NCBI RefSeq assembly: GCF_901472535.1
Contig: NZ_LR590470.1
Location: forward strand, 1,488,001-1,552,000
Direction of reading: 5' to 3'
Length of the DNA: 64,000 nt
DNA from: Sphingobacterium daejeonense
Lineage (GTDB): Bacteria > Bacteroidota > Bacteroidia > Sphingobacteriales > Sphingobacteriaceae
Shown: positions 35,947-45,224 of the stretch, piece after piece
Layout of the letters: each line of letters begins with the position of its first letter
Numbering within the stretch: the first letter of the stretch is position 1
The notes under the pieces: model-generated
The model's input: only the letters and a program-made list of their open reading frames with translations
Databases searched by the model: none
Told to the model about the DNA's origin: nothing
Made by a program: the position numbers and the translations under genes

Positions 35947-38900
35947 GTGTTAAATAACATTATAAAATTCTCTATAAAGAATAAGTTCATTATAGGATTA
36001 ATGACCTTATTACTCATCATTTGGGGGGTATGGAGTGCCACGAAAATCCCCATTGATGCCCAACCTGACATTACAAACAATCAGGTTCAGATTATTACCC
36101 TGTCACCAACATTAGCAGGACAGGAGGTGGAGCAACTGGTTACATTTCCTGTAGAGCAAAGTATCGTCAATCTTCCCAAAGTAGAAGAAATAAGAAGTGT
36201 TTCGAGGTTTGGACTATCTGTTGTAACCGTAGTGTTTCAAGACAATGTCGATATTTATTTTGCAAGACAGTTGGTAAGCCAACAGCTGAAAGAAGCACAA
36301 GACCAGATACCTGATGGAGTTGGAACGCCTGAACTTGCTCCTGTCAGTACAGGTCTTGGCGAAGTGTACCAATACATTCTCCATCCCAAACAAGGAAGCG
36401 AAGATAAATATTCTGCAATGGATTTACGGACAATGCAGGATTGGATTGTCGCCAGACAACTTTACGGTACTCCGGGAATTGCAGAAGTTAATAGTTTCGG
36501 CGGTCTGCTCAAACAATACGAGGTATCCGTTGACCCTAACCGCATCAAAGCGATGGACGTCAGTATCTCCGATATTTTTACTGCACTCGAAAACAACAAC
36601 CAAAATACCGGAGGCGCTTATATTGATAAGAAACCCAATGCATACTTCATTCGGGGAATTGGTTTAGTCACTTCACTGGAAGATGTAGGTAATATTGTTG
36701 TTAAAAATACGGAAAGTGTTCCGGTATTCATCAAAGATGTAGCAAAAGTACAATTTGGTCACGCTACCCGATACGGAGCAATGACCTATAACGGCGAAGT
36801 AGATGCTGTGGGAGGTATTGTAATGATGCTCAAGGGAGAAAACACTGCTACGGTCGTAAAAAACATCAAAGAAAAAATACCGGTTATCCAACAATCTCTA
36901 CCCGATGATGTGGTCATAGAACCTTATTTGGATAGAATGAACCTGGTAGATAGAGCGATAAGTACTGTCGAAAAAAACCTAATTGAAGGTGCATTAATCG
37001 TAATATTTGTATTGATTATCTTCTTAGGGAATTTCAGGGCAGGTTTAATCGTCGCATCAGCTATACCGTTATCAATGCTTTTTGCATTGGGAATGATGAG
37101 GTTATTTGGCGTAAGTGCCAACCTGATGAGTTTGGGAGCTATTGATTTCGGATTGATAGTGGACGGTTCGCTGATCGTTGTTGAAGCCACAATGCACCAT
37201 TTGGGCTTACGGAAATCCACTCAAAAACTTACGCAGGCAGAAATGGACGAGGAGGTGTATGAATCTGCAAGAAAAATCCGTACGAGTGCAGCATTTGGAG
37301 AAATCATTATCCTCATTGTTTATATTCCTATCCTTACTTTGGTCGGCATAGAAGGAAAAATGTTTACGCCAATGGCGCAGACCGTAAGTTTCGCCATTTT
37401 GGGAGCTTTGATTTTGTCCTTTACCTATATCCCGATGATGAGTGCCTTGTGTCTGTCTAAAAAACCGATTACCAAAAGGAATTTTTCAGACAAAATGATG
37501 GACTATCTTCAAGGGGTTTATAAGCCTTTGTTAGAAAAAGCCATTCGGATAAAATATGTGATTATTGCGGTTGCCGTCGGACTTTTTACCATTAGTATAT
37601 TCCTTTTTTCACGGATGGGCGGAGAGTTCCTGCCAACATTGGGCGAGGGCGATTTTGCTTTCCATTGTATTTTGCCGCAAGGAACATCCTTAAGCCAAAG
37701 TCTGGAAACCTCTATGCAGGCATCTAAGATAATCAAGGAGTTTGACGAAGTAAAAATGGTTGTAGGAAAAACGGGGGCTGCCGAAGTACCGACAGACCCG
37801 ATGCCGCCCGAAGCGACCGACCTGATGATTATTCTTAAACCACAGGACGAATGGAAAACAAAGAAATCGTATGACGAACTTTCCAATGAAATGATGGAGA
37901 AACTCGAAGTTATTCCCGGTGTATTCTTTGAAGCCAACCAGCCGATACAGATGAGGTTTAATGAACTGATGACGGGTATCAGGCAAGATGTAGCTGTGAA
38001 AATATTCGGAGAGAACCTCGACAGTTTGTTGATTTATGCCAATAAAGCCAATGCCATTATTCAAAAGGTAGAGGGTGCAACCGCTCCGCAGGTAGAACGG
38101 ATAGCAGGTCTTCCACAGATTAATATCGAATACGACCGTACCCGAATAGCCAACTATGGCTTGAATGTACAGGAGATAAACGATATTGTCAGTACTGCGT
38201 TTGCAGGTAAATCAGCAGGCGTGGTTTATGAAAATGAGCGTAGATTTGATTTGGTGGTACGGCTTGATGAAGAACACCGCAGTTCTATTGAGGATGTGAG
38301 CAATCTGTTTATTCCACTTCCAAACGGAGAGCAGGTTCCACTTTCGCAGGTTGCCAACATTGACTATAAATTAGGTCCTGCACAAATCAGCCGTGAAGGA
38401 GGAAAACGAAGGATATATGTCGGATTTAATGTACAAGGGCGGGATGTAGCAAGTGTTGTAGAAGAAATTCAGGATAAGTTGGCTGAACAGGTTAAGCTAC
38501 CGACAGGATATTATTTTACCTATGGCGGTCAGTTTGAGAACCTCCAAAAAGCTACTGACAGATTACTGATTGCAGTACCTATCGCCCTGCTTTTGATTTT
38601 TATCTTATTGTACTTCACGTTTCATTCGTTCAAGGAAGCCGTTTTGGTCTATACAGCTATCCCGATGAGTGCCATTGGAGGTGTGTTTGCCCTATTGTTG
38701 AGGGATATGCCATTCAGCATATCAGCAGGTGTAGGGTTTATCGCTTTGTTTGGTGTTGCTGTTCTGAACGGGATTGTACTGATTTCCACATTCAACAGAT
38801 TGGAAAAAGAGGGTTGGAACGAGATTATCCCGAGAATTATCGAGGGGGCTAAAACAAGACTAAGACCCGTATTAATGACAGCGTCGGTAGCAAGTTTAGG

Positions 38901-40305
38901 TTTCTTACCGATGGCATTGAGTACAAGTGCGGGTGCAGAAGTACAAAAACCGTTGGCAACGGTCGTTATCGGCGGATTGATGTCAGCAACGGCATTGACG
39001 TTATTCGTACTGCCTTTACTATACCTCGTATTTATGAGAAATCATAAGCCTACAAAAAATAATAAAATGAAAGCCATAACACCTATATTGTTACTGTTTA
39101 CGTTCTTAGGCTTTTCTCAAACCAGTAATGCACAAAATCCTGTAAACGTAGATAGAGCTATCGAAATAGCTATGGAAAATAACCCTCAGCTCCGTTCCAA
39201 AAAATTGGAGATTCAATCTACCCAAAGTTTGAGTAAGACAGCATATGAGCTACCGAAAACCGATTTAAATTTCCAATATGGGAATACAGATGGATTTGAG
39301 TACAATGACGGTTTCCAAATTTCGCAGACTATACCCTTTCCAACACTTTTTGGGGTAAAGAAAAACCTTGTCAAAGAGCAAGTCAAAGGGCAGGAATGGT
39401 CAAAGGCTCTGACAGAAAATGAGCTAAGAAAGCAGGTAAGAACATATTATTATCAGTTAGCGTATCTGGAACATAATGCTTCGGTATTGAAGTATTTGGA
39501 TAGTATTTATGCAGACTTTATCCGTGTGGCGGAGCTGCGTTATAAAACAGGAGATATAGGGCGGATAGAAGTCAGTACGGCTGTTACCAAAAAGGGGGAA
39601 ATCAATATATTGCTCCAGCAAAATGAGGTCTTCAGGCAAAATGCCTATCAGAATCTTAAAAACCTGATGCAGACAAAGGAAGATTTTGCCATTGAACCCA
39701 AATCAGACTATGAACCATTACTTTTGACTTCTTTCATAGACAGTTCAGCTATTGAAAACCACCCAAGCATCCAGCTATTGTATCAGGAGGCTAAAATCGC
39801 TGAACAGAACAAGAAGTTGGAACGGGCAAACAGCCTGCCTGATTTTACGTTCGGTTATAATAATATATCGCTGATAGGAATGCACAGTAGAAACGGCGTG
39901 GAACAATTTTACGGCAGAGGACAGCGGTTCAGTTTTGTTGATGTAGGCATAACCATTCCACTCTTTACTACGACCAGAGCGAAAATCCGTTCCCTTGATT
40001 ATCAAAAACAATCATTGGAACTGAATGCCCAATGGCAACAACAGCAGCTAAAAACGGAGTTGGCAAATGCCCTGAAACAATATGAACAGAATGTTTCACA
40101 GTTTACCTATTTCAAGGAGCAGGCACTTCCGAATGCTGATGAAATCATCAATGCGGCAAAGTTAGGGTACAGTACCGGAGATATTTCTTATGTGGAGTAC
40201 CTCTTTGCCTTGCAGACAACAACCGATATTCAGCTTAATTATCTAAAGAGCATACAGCAAATCAATGAGGCTGTAACGCTTATTCATTCATTAATCAGCA
40301 AATAA
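35947..40305 (+). CDS. czcA: CzcA-type RND exporter fused to a TolC-family domain
   Basis: A 1452-residue protein. Residues 1-1036 are a heavy-metal RND pump; the proton-relay helix reads DFGLIVDGSLIVVE, the DFGx3DGx5E signature of the Zn/Co/Cd (HME1) group. Residues 1041-1452 are an outer-membrane-factor domain starting with an internal Met and signal-peptide-like segment (MKAITPILLLFTFLGF, NAQ) and the OMF pattern (AIEIAMENNPQLRSKKLEIQ). The start is a GTG at 35947. Such fusions occur in Bacteroidota. How the two parts reach different membranes is unclear; cleavage at the internal signal is the simplest idea. czcB follows after eight bases. Confidence 0.9.
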   Translation: MLNNIIKFSIKNKFIIGLMTLLLIIWGVWSATKIPIDAQPDITNNQVQIITLSPTLAGQEVEQLVTFPVEQSIVNLPKVEEIRSVSRFGLSVVTVVFQDNVDIYFARQLVSQQLKEAQDQIPDGVGTPELAPVSTGLGEVYQYILHPKQGSEDKYSAMDLRTMQDWIVARQLYGTPGIAEVNSFGGLLKQYEVSVDPNRIKAMDVSISDIFTALENNNQNTGGAYIDKKPNAYFIRGIGLVTSLEDVGNIVVKNTESVPVFIKDVAKVQFGHATRYGAMTYNGEVDAVGGIVMMLKGENTATVVKNIKEKIPVIQQSLPDDVVIEPYLDRMNLVDRAISTVEKNLIEGALIVIFVLIIFLGNFRAGLIVASAIPLSMLFALGMMRLFGVSANLMSLGAIDFGLIVDGSLIVVEATMHHLGLRKSTQKLTQAEMDEEVYESARKIRTSAAFGEIIILIVYIPILTLVGIEGKMFTPMAQTVSFAILGALILSFTYIPMMSALCLSKKPITKRNFSDKMMDYLQGVYKPLLEKAIRIKYVIIAVAVGLFTISIFLFSRMGGEFLPTLGEGDFAFHCILPQGTSLSQSLETSMQASKIIKEFDEVKMVVGKTGAAEVPTDPMPPEATDLMIILKPQDEWKTKKSYDELSNEMMEKLEVIPGVFFEANQPIQMRFNELMTGIRQDVAVKIFGENLDSLLIYANKANAIIQKVEGATAPQVERIAGLPQINIEYDRTRIANYGLNVQEINDIVSTAFAGKSAGVVYENERRFDLVVRLDEEHRSSIEDVSNLFIPLPNGEQVPLSQVANIDYKLGPAQISREGGKRRIYVGFNVQGRDVASVVEEIQDKLAEQVKLPTGYYFTYGGQFENLQKATDRLLIAVPIALLLIFILLYFTFHSFKEAVLVYTAIPMSAIGGVFALLLRDMPFSISAGVGFIALFGVAVLNGIVLISTFNRLEKEGWNEIIPRIIEGAKTRLRPVLMTASVASLGFLPMALSTSAGAEVQKPLATVVIGGLMSATALTLFVLPLLYLVFMRNHKPTKNNKMKAITPILLLFTFLGFSQTSNAQNPVNVDRAIEIAMENNPQLRSKKLEIQSTQSLSKTAYELPKTDLNFQYGNTDGFEYNDGFQISQTIPFPTLFGVKKNLVKEQVKGQEWSKALTENELRKQVRTYYYQLAYLEHNASVLKYLDSIYADFIRVAELRYKTGDIGRIEVSTAVTKKGEINILLQQNEVFRQNAYQNLKNLMQTKEDFAIEPKSDYEPLLLTSFIDSSAIENHPSIQLLYQEAKIAEQNKKLERANSLPDFTFGYNNISLIGMHSRNGVEQFYGRGQRFSFVDVGITIPLFTTTRAKIRSLDYQKQSLELNAQWQQQQLKTELANALKQYEQNVSQFTYFKEQALPNADEIINAAKLGYSTGDISYVEYLFALQTTTDIQLNYLKSIQQINEAVTLIHSLISK

Positions 40306-40313
40306 TACAAAAT

Positions 40314-41573
40314 ATGAAACGTATCATCAATAATATAGTTTTCAGCGTTTTTGTCCTCGTAGCAATCTTTGCTTTGAACGCCTGTACAAATAAACATACG
40401 GAGGACGACGGACATAATCACGGTAGCGAAGCAGCAGCAACAACGGACGAACACGAAGAAGAAAACGTTGCGGTACTGACCGATGAACAGATAAAAGCTG
40501 TAGGTATCGAAATCGGGATGATTGAACAGAAACAATTGTCCGCAACATTGAAAGCCAACGGTGGATTGAGAGTACCCAACAGCAACAAGGCAAATGCAAC
40601 TTCAATGTTTGGCGGCGTTATCAAATCCCTCAATGTGGAGATAGGCGATTTCGTAAAAAAAGGTCAGGTCATCGCCACTATTTCCAATCCGGAATTCATA
40701 CAATTACAGGAAGAATACCTAAGCATCAATAGCAGGATAGAATTTGCAGAGCAGGAAGTTGCAAGACAAAGAGAGCTGAACGAGGGAAATGCAGGTGCAA
40801 AGAAAAACCTGCAAAGTGCCACATCTGAATTGAACACGTTGAGAACACGAAAAGCATCGTTACAACAACAAATCCAAATGATGGGCATTAATCCGGCTTC
40901 CCTGTCAAATTCCAGCCTTAAATCCTCGTTGGTCGTTACAAGTCCGATAGGCGGTACGGTAAGTAACGTTTTTGCCAAAATCGGAAGCTATGTAGATGTG
41001 TCTTCGCCTATTGCCGAAATAATAGAGAACACAGCATTGCACTTGGACTTACAGGTTTATGAAAAAGATATTCCCCTAATCAAAATAGGTCAGAAAATAG
41101 ATTTTGTCGTAACCAACAACCCCAATAAGACCCATTCTGCCGAAGTTTATAGTATAGGTTCATCTTTTAGCGGAGAGAGCAAAACCATTGCCGTTCACAG
41201 CAGAATTACCGGAGATAAAACAGGATTGATTGACGGAATGAGCATAACCGGAAATGTAAGTTTAGATGATGTATTAAGTACGGCTGTACCCAACGAAGCG
41301 GTTGTCAATGCAGACGGGAAATATTACATCTTTTTGGTCAAGGAGCAGGAAGAAGAACCGCACGACCATAAAGAAGATGAGGCTCACGACCACGGTTCGG
41401 AAAATGGAACTCAATTTACAAGAATGGAGGTCGTTAAAGGTGCTTCTCAATTGGGTTACACGGCGATAACGCCTGTAAATGAAATTCCACACGGTACACA
41501 TATCGTGATAAAAGGTGCGTTTTTTGTGAATGCAAAAATGAATGATACCGGAGAACACGGTCACGCTCACTAA
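40314..41573 (+). CDS. czcB: CzcB-type periplasmic adaptor (membrane fusion protein)
   Basis: A 419-residue lipoprotein (lipobox FALNACTNK) linking CzcA to the outer-membrane factor. It has His-rich stretches near the N-terminus (DGHNHGSEA, TDEHEEENV) and near the C-terminus (PHDHKEDEAHDHGSEN), likely metal-binding. The core contains the barrel-sandwich halves (GGVIKSLNVEIGDFVKKGQV and TSPIGGTVSNVFAKIGSYVD) flanking a helical hairpin at about 130-185. Third gene of the operon; fur follows after 11 bases. Confidence 0.9.
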   Translation: MKRIINNIVFSVFVLVAIFALNACTNKHTEDDGHNHGSEAAATTDEHEEENVAVLTDEQIKAVGIEIGMIEQKQLSATLKANGGLRVPNSNKANATSMFGGVIKSLNVEIGDFVKKGQVIATISNPEFIQLQEEYLSINSRIEFAEQEVARQRELNEGNAGAKKNLQSATSELNTLRTRKASLQQQIQMMGINPASLSNSSLKSSLVVTSPIGGTVSNVFAKIGSYVDVSSPIAEIIENTALHLDLQVYEKDIPLIKIGQKIDFVVTNNPNKTHSAEVYSIGSSFSGESKTIAVHSRITGDKTGLIDGMSITGNVSLDDVLSTAVPNEAVVNADGKYYIFLVKEQEEEPHDHKEDEAHDHGSENGTQFTRMEVVKGASQLGYTAITPVNEIPHGTHIVIKGAFFVNAKMNDTGEHGHAH

Positions 41574-41584
41574 AATGGTATATA

Positions 41585-42007
41585 ATGAAAAAAAGCATTG
41601 AACAAAAGCTGTTGTCAAAGAACACCAATCCGACCAGTATGCGGATATTGGTATATGATTTCTTGGAGCAACAGCAGACAGCGATGTCCTTATCTGAAAT
41701 CGAAAGTCATTTCTATAAAGCAGACAGGGTTACGATTTACAGGACTTTGAAAACTTTCGAGGAAAAAGGCATTGTACACAGTATTCAGGAGAACACTACC
41801 GTTAAGTATATTTTGTGTCACGATGGGTGTGATGAAGAAACACACAAAGATTGGCACTTACATTTCTATTGTAAAATCTGTAAACAGACAACCTGTAAGG
41901 AGGATTTTATAATACCGCAGAATGGAAACCAAAATTACCGTATTGACGAAATAAAACTATTTGGTAAAGGTATTTGCGAGAACTGTTTAAAGGAGAGTTT
42001 GCAATAG
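41585..42007 (+). CDS. Fur-family transcriptional regulator
   Basis: A 140-residue metalloregulator. Residues 1-85 are the winged HTH (RILVYDFLEQQQTAMSLSEI, DRVTIYRTLKTFEEKGIVHS); residues 86-140 the dimerisation domain with metal ligands (HLHFYCKICKQTTC and GICENCL), two CxxC sites as in Zur-like members. Last gene of the DUF6660-czcA-czcB operon, so probably autoregulated through the palindrome at 35438-35454. A second copy of that palindrome overlaps this gene's stop and precedes the next operon. Zinc as effector is inferred. Confidence 0.88.
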   Translation: MKKSIEQKLLSKNTNPTSMRILVYDFLEQQQTAMSLSEIESHFYKADRVTIYRTLKTFEEKGIVHSIQENTTVKYILCHDGCDEETHKDWHLHFYCKICKQTTCKEDFIIPQNGNQNYRIDEIKLFGKGICENCLKESLQ

Positions 42008-42035
42008 CATTGCAGGCTCTTCCTGTGTATCTTTG
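42000..42035 (+). promoter_or_regulatory. Promoter and Fur-type operator of the transglutaminase-ATPase operon
   Basis: TGCAATAGCATTGCA (42000-42014) is a 15-base palindrome with the same half-sites and three-base spacer as the site at 35439-35453. Its centre is 21 bases before a TATCTTTG -7 box (42028-42035). It overlaps the stop codon of the Fur-family gene, so an independent promoter serves the two downstream genes. Confidence 0.7.
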
Positions 42036-42054
42036 TCATAAATATAAATGTGTT

Positions 42055-42774
42055 ATGGATAACTATCTTAAAGAAACAAAAATCCTTGACTACTCAAACG
42101 TTTCTATACAAGAGCTATTGGAACAAAGAGGGTGGAAAGATTTGGGCAATGTTTCAAGAGTTAAAGCCATTTACAATTTTGTCAGGGATGAAATAAAATT
42201 TGGCTACAATGTTTCGGACGATATACCTGCATCAGAAATATTGCAGGATGGCTATGGACAGTGCAATACCAAAGCGACTTTGCTAATGACGTTATTAAGA
42301 GCAACGGGAATACCTAACCGCATTCACGGTTTTACCATTGACAAAGCCTTGCAAAAAGGAGCTATTACGGGTATTTGGTACAAACTTTCGCCTCAAAACA
42401 TCTTACATAGCTGGGTAGAAGTATGGGTAAATGAACAGTGGTATTTTTTAGAAGGTGTGATTTTGGATAAACCCTATCTCACCAAATTGCAGGAGCAGAA
42501 CAGCGATTGCAAAACCACATTTTGTGGTTTCGGGGTTTATACCGATAATTTTGAGAACCCACCGATTGAATGGAACCTCAACAATACGTTTATTCAGGAT
42601 AAGGGCATCAATCAGGACTTTGGCGTTTTTGATACACCCGATGAATTTTATTCTAAGCATCAGCAAAAGCTAAATGCGTTAAAGCGATTTGTTTTTCAGT
42701 ATATCGTGAGGTATATAATGAATAATAACGTAGAAATAATAAGAAATAAAAGTGTAACGAACCTAAAAAATTAA
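42055..42774 (+). CDS. Transglutaminase-like domain protein
   Basis: A 239-residue cytoplasmic protein starting at the ATG at 42055 (MDNYLKETKILDYSNVSIQE), which fits the promoter 20 bases upstream. The transglutaminase/cysteine-protease core shows the triad pattern: Cys in DGYGQCNTKATLLMTLLRAT, His in NILHSWVEVWVNEQWYF and a following Asp. Relatives are usually annotated as transglutaminase domain proteins with unknown substrates. Co-transcribed with the P-type ATPase, five bases apart, and under a Fur-type operator, so a role in metal handling or in maturation of a metal protein is possible. Confidence 0.8.
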   Translation: MDNYLKETKILDYSNVSIQELLEQRGWKDLGNVSRVKAIYNFVRDEIKFGYNVSDDIPASEILQDGYGQCNTKATLLMTLLRATGIPNRIHGFTIDKALQKGAITGIWYKLSPQNILHSWVEVWVNEQWYFLEGVILDKPYLTKLQEQNSDCKTTFCGFGVYTDNFENPPIEWNLNNTFIQDKGINQDFGVFDTPDEFYSKHQQKLNALKRFVFQYIVRYIMNNNVEIIRNKSVTNLKN

Positions 42775-42779
42775 AGGCT

Positions 42780-44813
42780 ATGACAAATACAGACAAAAAT
42801 CATAAGCATACGTATGATGCACAAGGCAAAATGACTTGTTGCACGCTGGAAGAAAAAATTTACACCGAAGCAGGTGCAAAAGAGCTGGTAAATGAAAAGC
42901 ATCAACACGACCACGGCGATGATGAAGGACACGACCACAGTCATAGTGAGAGTAGTCCAATTAAAATGTTTTTGCCGAGTATAATATCATTGGTATTGTT
43001 GCTTGCTGCCATAGCATTTGATCATTGGCTTCCACAGCAATGGTTTACGGGTTGGGTAAGGATTATTTGGTATGTGGTTGCGTATGCTCCCGTTGGGTTT
43101 CCTGTATTGACAGATGCCGTGAAAAGCATCAGAAAAGGGGAAATCTTTTCAGAGTTCTTTTTAATGGGCATTGCCACCATCGGGGCATTTGCCATTGGCG
43201 AATATCCCGAGGGCGTTGCCGTGATGTTGTTTTATGCTGTTGGAGAAGTTTTTCAGACAATGGCGGTTTCCAGAGCCAAAGCAAATATCAAATCATTGCT
43301 CGACCAAAGACCTGATGAGGTAACGGTTTTAAGAAACGACCAACCCCTAACTGTAAAGGCGGAAACCGTGAATATCGGCGAAATAATACAATTGAAACCG
43401 GGAGAAAAATTAGGTTTGGACGGAGAATTATTGTCTGAAACGGCATCGTTCAACACCTCAGCACTCACAGGCGAAAGCAAACCCGACACCAAAGCCAAAG
43501 GCGAAACGGTTTTGGCAGGTATGATAAACCTTAATACCGTTGCACAAGTGCAGGTCACAACCGCATATATGGATAGTAAGTTGAGTAAAATTTTGGAATT
43601 GGTACAAAATGCTACTTCACAAAAAGCACCAACGGAATTATTTATCCGCAAGTTTGCGAAAATATATACCCCTATAGTGGTACTGTTAGCGGTCGCTATC
43701 TGTGTGCTGCCTTACTTTTTCGTAGCTGATTATGAGTTTAGGGATTGGTTGTACAGGGCTTTGGTATTCTTAGTTATTTCTTGTCCTTGTGCCTTAGTAA
43801 TCAGTATTCCATTGGGTTATTTCGGTGGCATTGGAGCAGCGAGCAAAAACGGAATACTGTTCAAAGGAAGTAACTTTTTAGATAGCCTTTCCAATATCCA
43901 AAATGTGGTAATGGATAAAACGGGTACAATGACAGAGGGTGTTTTCAAGGTTCAAGAAGTGGTATTTGACAAAGCGTTCAATCAAGATGAAATTTTGCAA
44001 TTGGTCAATGTATTGGAAAGCCACAGTACGCACCCCGTAGCGACAGCTATTCACGAATACGTGGGGGAACTGGATAATACAATCCGCTTAGAAAATACAG
44101 AGGAAATTGCTGGACACGGGCTGAAATCAACCGTAAATGGTAAAGACTTGTTGGTTGGAAATTTCAAGCTGATGAACAAGTTTGGAATACAATACGACTT
44201 AGATCCGAACAGCATCGTTTATACGACCATTGCCGTTGCTTACGATAACAAATTTGTCGGTTACATTACGATTGCCGACAGTATCAAAGAAGATGCAGAG
44301 AAAACCATCCGTTTATTGCATAAACTCAATGTGAAAGCAACTATGCTTAGCGGAGATAAAAGTACAGTGGTAAAGTATGTAGCGGAGCAGTTGGGGATAG
44401 ATAATGCTTTTGGGGATTTATTGCCCGAAGATAAAGTAAACAGGGTTAAAGAAATTAAAGCCAAAGGCGAAAGCGTTGCTTTCGTCGGCGACGGCGTGAA
44501 CGATGCTCCCGTTGTGGCGTTGAGCGACGTAGGTATCGCAATGGGCGGTTTGGGAAGCGATGCCACTATTGAAACGGCAGATGTGGTCATACAAGACGAT
44601 AAGCCGAGCAAAATCCCAATGGCAATCAATATTGGAAAAAAGACAAAGAAAATCGTTTGGCAAAATATCACATTGGCATTTGTGGTAAAAGGAATTGTAT
44701 TGGTGCTTGGTGCAGGTGGATTGGCTACAATGTGGGAAGCCGTTTTTGCTGATGTGGGCGTGGCGTTATTGGCTATTCTTAATGCGGTACGAATACAGCG
44801 GATGAAATTTTAA
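42780..44813 (+). CDS. Zn/Cd/Pb-translocating P1B-type ATPase
   Basis: A 677-residue inner-membrane exporter, ZntA/CadA-like. Instead of a classic N-terminal HMA domain it has a His-rich segment (KHQHDHGDDEGHDHSHSESS). Motifs are in order: TGES (LTGESKPDTKAKGE), CPC in the metal-site helix (VISCPCALVISIPLGYF), phosphorylation DKTGT (MDKTGTMTEG), HP (ESHSTHPVA), and GDGVNDAP. The last helix has DVGVALLAILNAVRI, with the Asp of Zn/Cd pumps. Intact, last gene of the operon. Confidence 0.93.
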   Translation: MTNTDKNHKHTYDAQGKMTCCTLEEKIYTEAGAKELVNEKHQHDHGDDEGHDHSHSESSPIKMFLPSIISLVLLLAAIAFDHWLPQQWFTGWVRIIWYVVAYAPVGFPVLTDAVKSIRKGEIFSEFFLMGIATIGAFAIGEYPEGVAVMLFYAVGEVFQTMAVSRAKANIKSLLDQRPDEVTVLRNDQPLTVKAETVNIGEIIQLKPGEKLGLDGELLSETASFNTSALTGESKPDTKAKGETVLAGMINLNTVAQVQVTTAYMDSKLSKILELVQNATSQKAPTELFIRKFAKIYTPIVVLLAVAICVLPYFFVADYEFRDWLYRALVFLVISCPCALVISIPLGYFGGIGAASKNGILFKGSNFLDSLSNIQNVVMDKTGTMTEGVFKVQEVVFDKAFNQDEILQLVNVLESHSTHPVATAIHEYVGELDNTIRLENTEEIAGHGLKSTVNGKDLLVGNFKLMNKFGIQYDLDPNSIVYTTIAVAYDNKFVGYITIADSIKEDAEKTIRLLHKLNVKATMLSGDKSTVVKYVAEQLGIDNAFGDLLPEDKVNRVKEIKAKGESVAFVGDGVNDAPVVALSDVGIAMGGLGSDATIETADVVIQDDKPSKIPMAINIGKKTKKIVWQNITLAFVVKGIVLVLGAGGLATMWEAVFADVGVALLAILNAVRIQRMKF

Positions 44814-45121
44814 AGGACGTCAATTTATAAGTATTGAAAAGAAAACAGAAAATACGCAAAAAGAAATATATAAAGGTATTCAACCGAAGCGACTTAATGT
44901 CTTTGGACATCAGTGACGACAACCTTGTTGATGTAAGAACCATTTAAGTAGGTTGAAGTATGCTTCTGAAAACCCCGTAACCGGGCGTATGGGTGTATTC
45001 AATATGGGACGAAATATCAGTGTTAAATTAATAATGAATTTCTGATTCGATATTATTGAGTGAAAGATTTAAAAGAACGCTAGCAGGAAATGTAACTGAC
45101 ACTATAATGCTCATGGAATAA
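44814..45121. other. Non-coding gap after the P1B ATPase
   Basis: I see no gene here. An interrupted inverted repeat pairs TTCAACC (44879-44885) with GGTTGAA (44951-44957) and ACTTAA (44892-44897) with TTAAGT (44944-44949). The stretch could be decayed coding sequence or a structured RNA; nothing identifies it. Confidence 0.35.
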
Positions 45122-45162
45122 AAATAAATGGCGGATAAGAGAAACTTATCTGCCATTTATTT
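45122..45162. terminator. Hairpin terminator before the copper operon
   Basis: AAATAAATGGC pairs with GCCATTTATTT and the stem continues as GATAAG/CTTATC around an AGAAA loop. An A-rich tract follows. It would stop readthrough from upstream. Confidence 0.65.
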
Positions 45163-45173
45163 CAAAAAAAACG

Positions 45174-45202
45174 AACCGGTTTGAAAAATACCATTATCTT
45201 TG
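45174..45202 (+). promoter_or_regulatory. Promoter of the copper/silver operon
   Basis: TATCTTTG (45195-45202) is a -7 box 22 bases before the DUF6660-like start. The small palindrome AACCGGTT (45174-45181) lies just upstream and may be part of an operator. The Fur-type palindrome of the zinc operons is absent here. Confidence 0.5.
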
Positions 45203-45224
45203 CAATAGTTTTTTTGTTTTTTAC

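Noticed and set aside
35446..42007. The repeated palindrome as an attachment or recombination site
   Set aside because: Both copies sit at the same distance from a -7 box and next to a regulator gene, so an operator explains them better.
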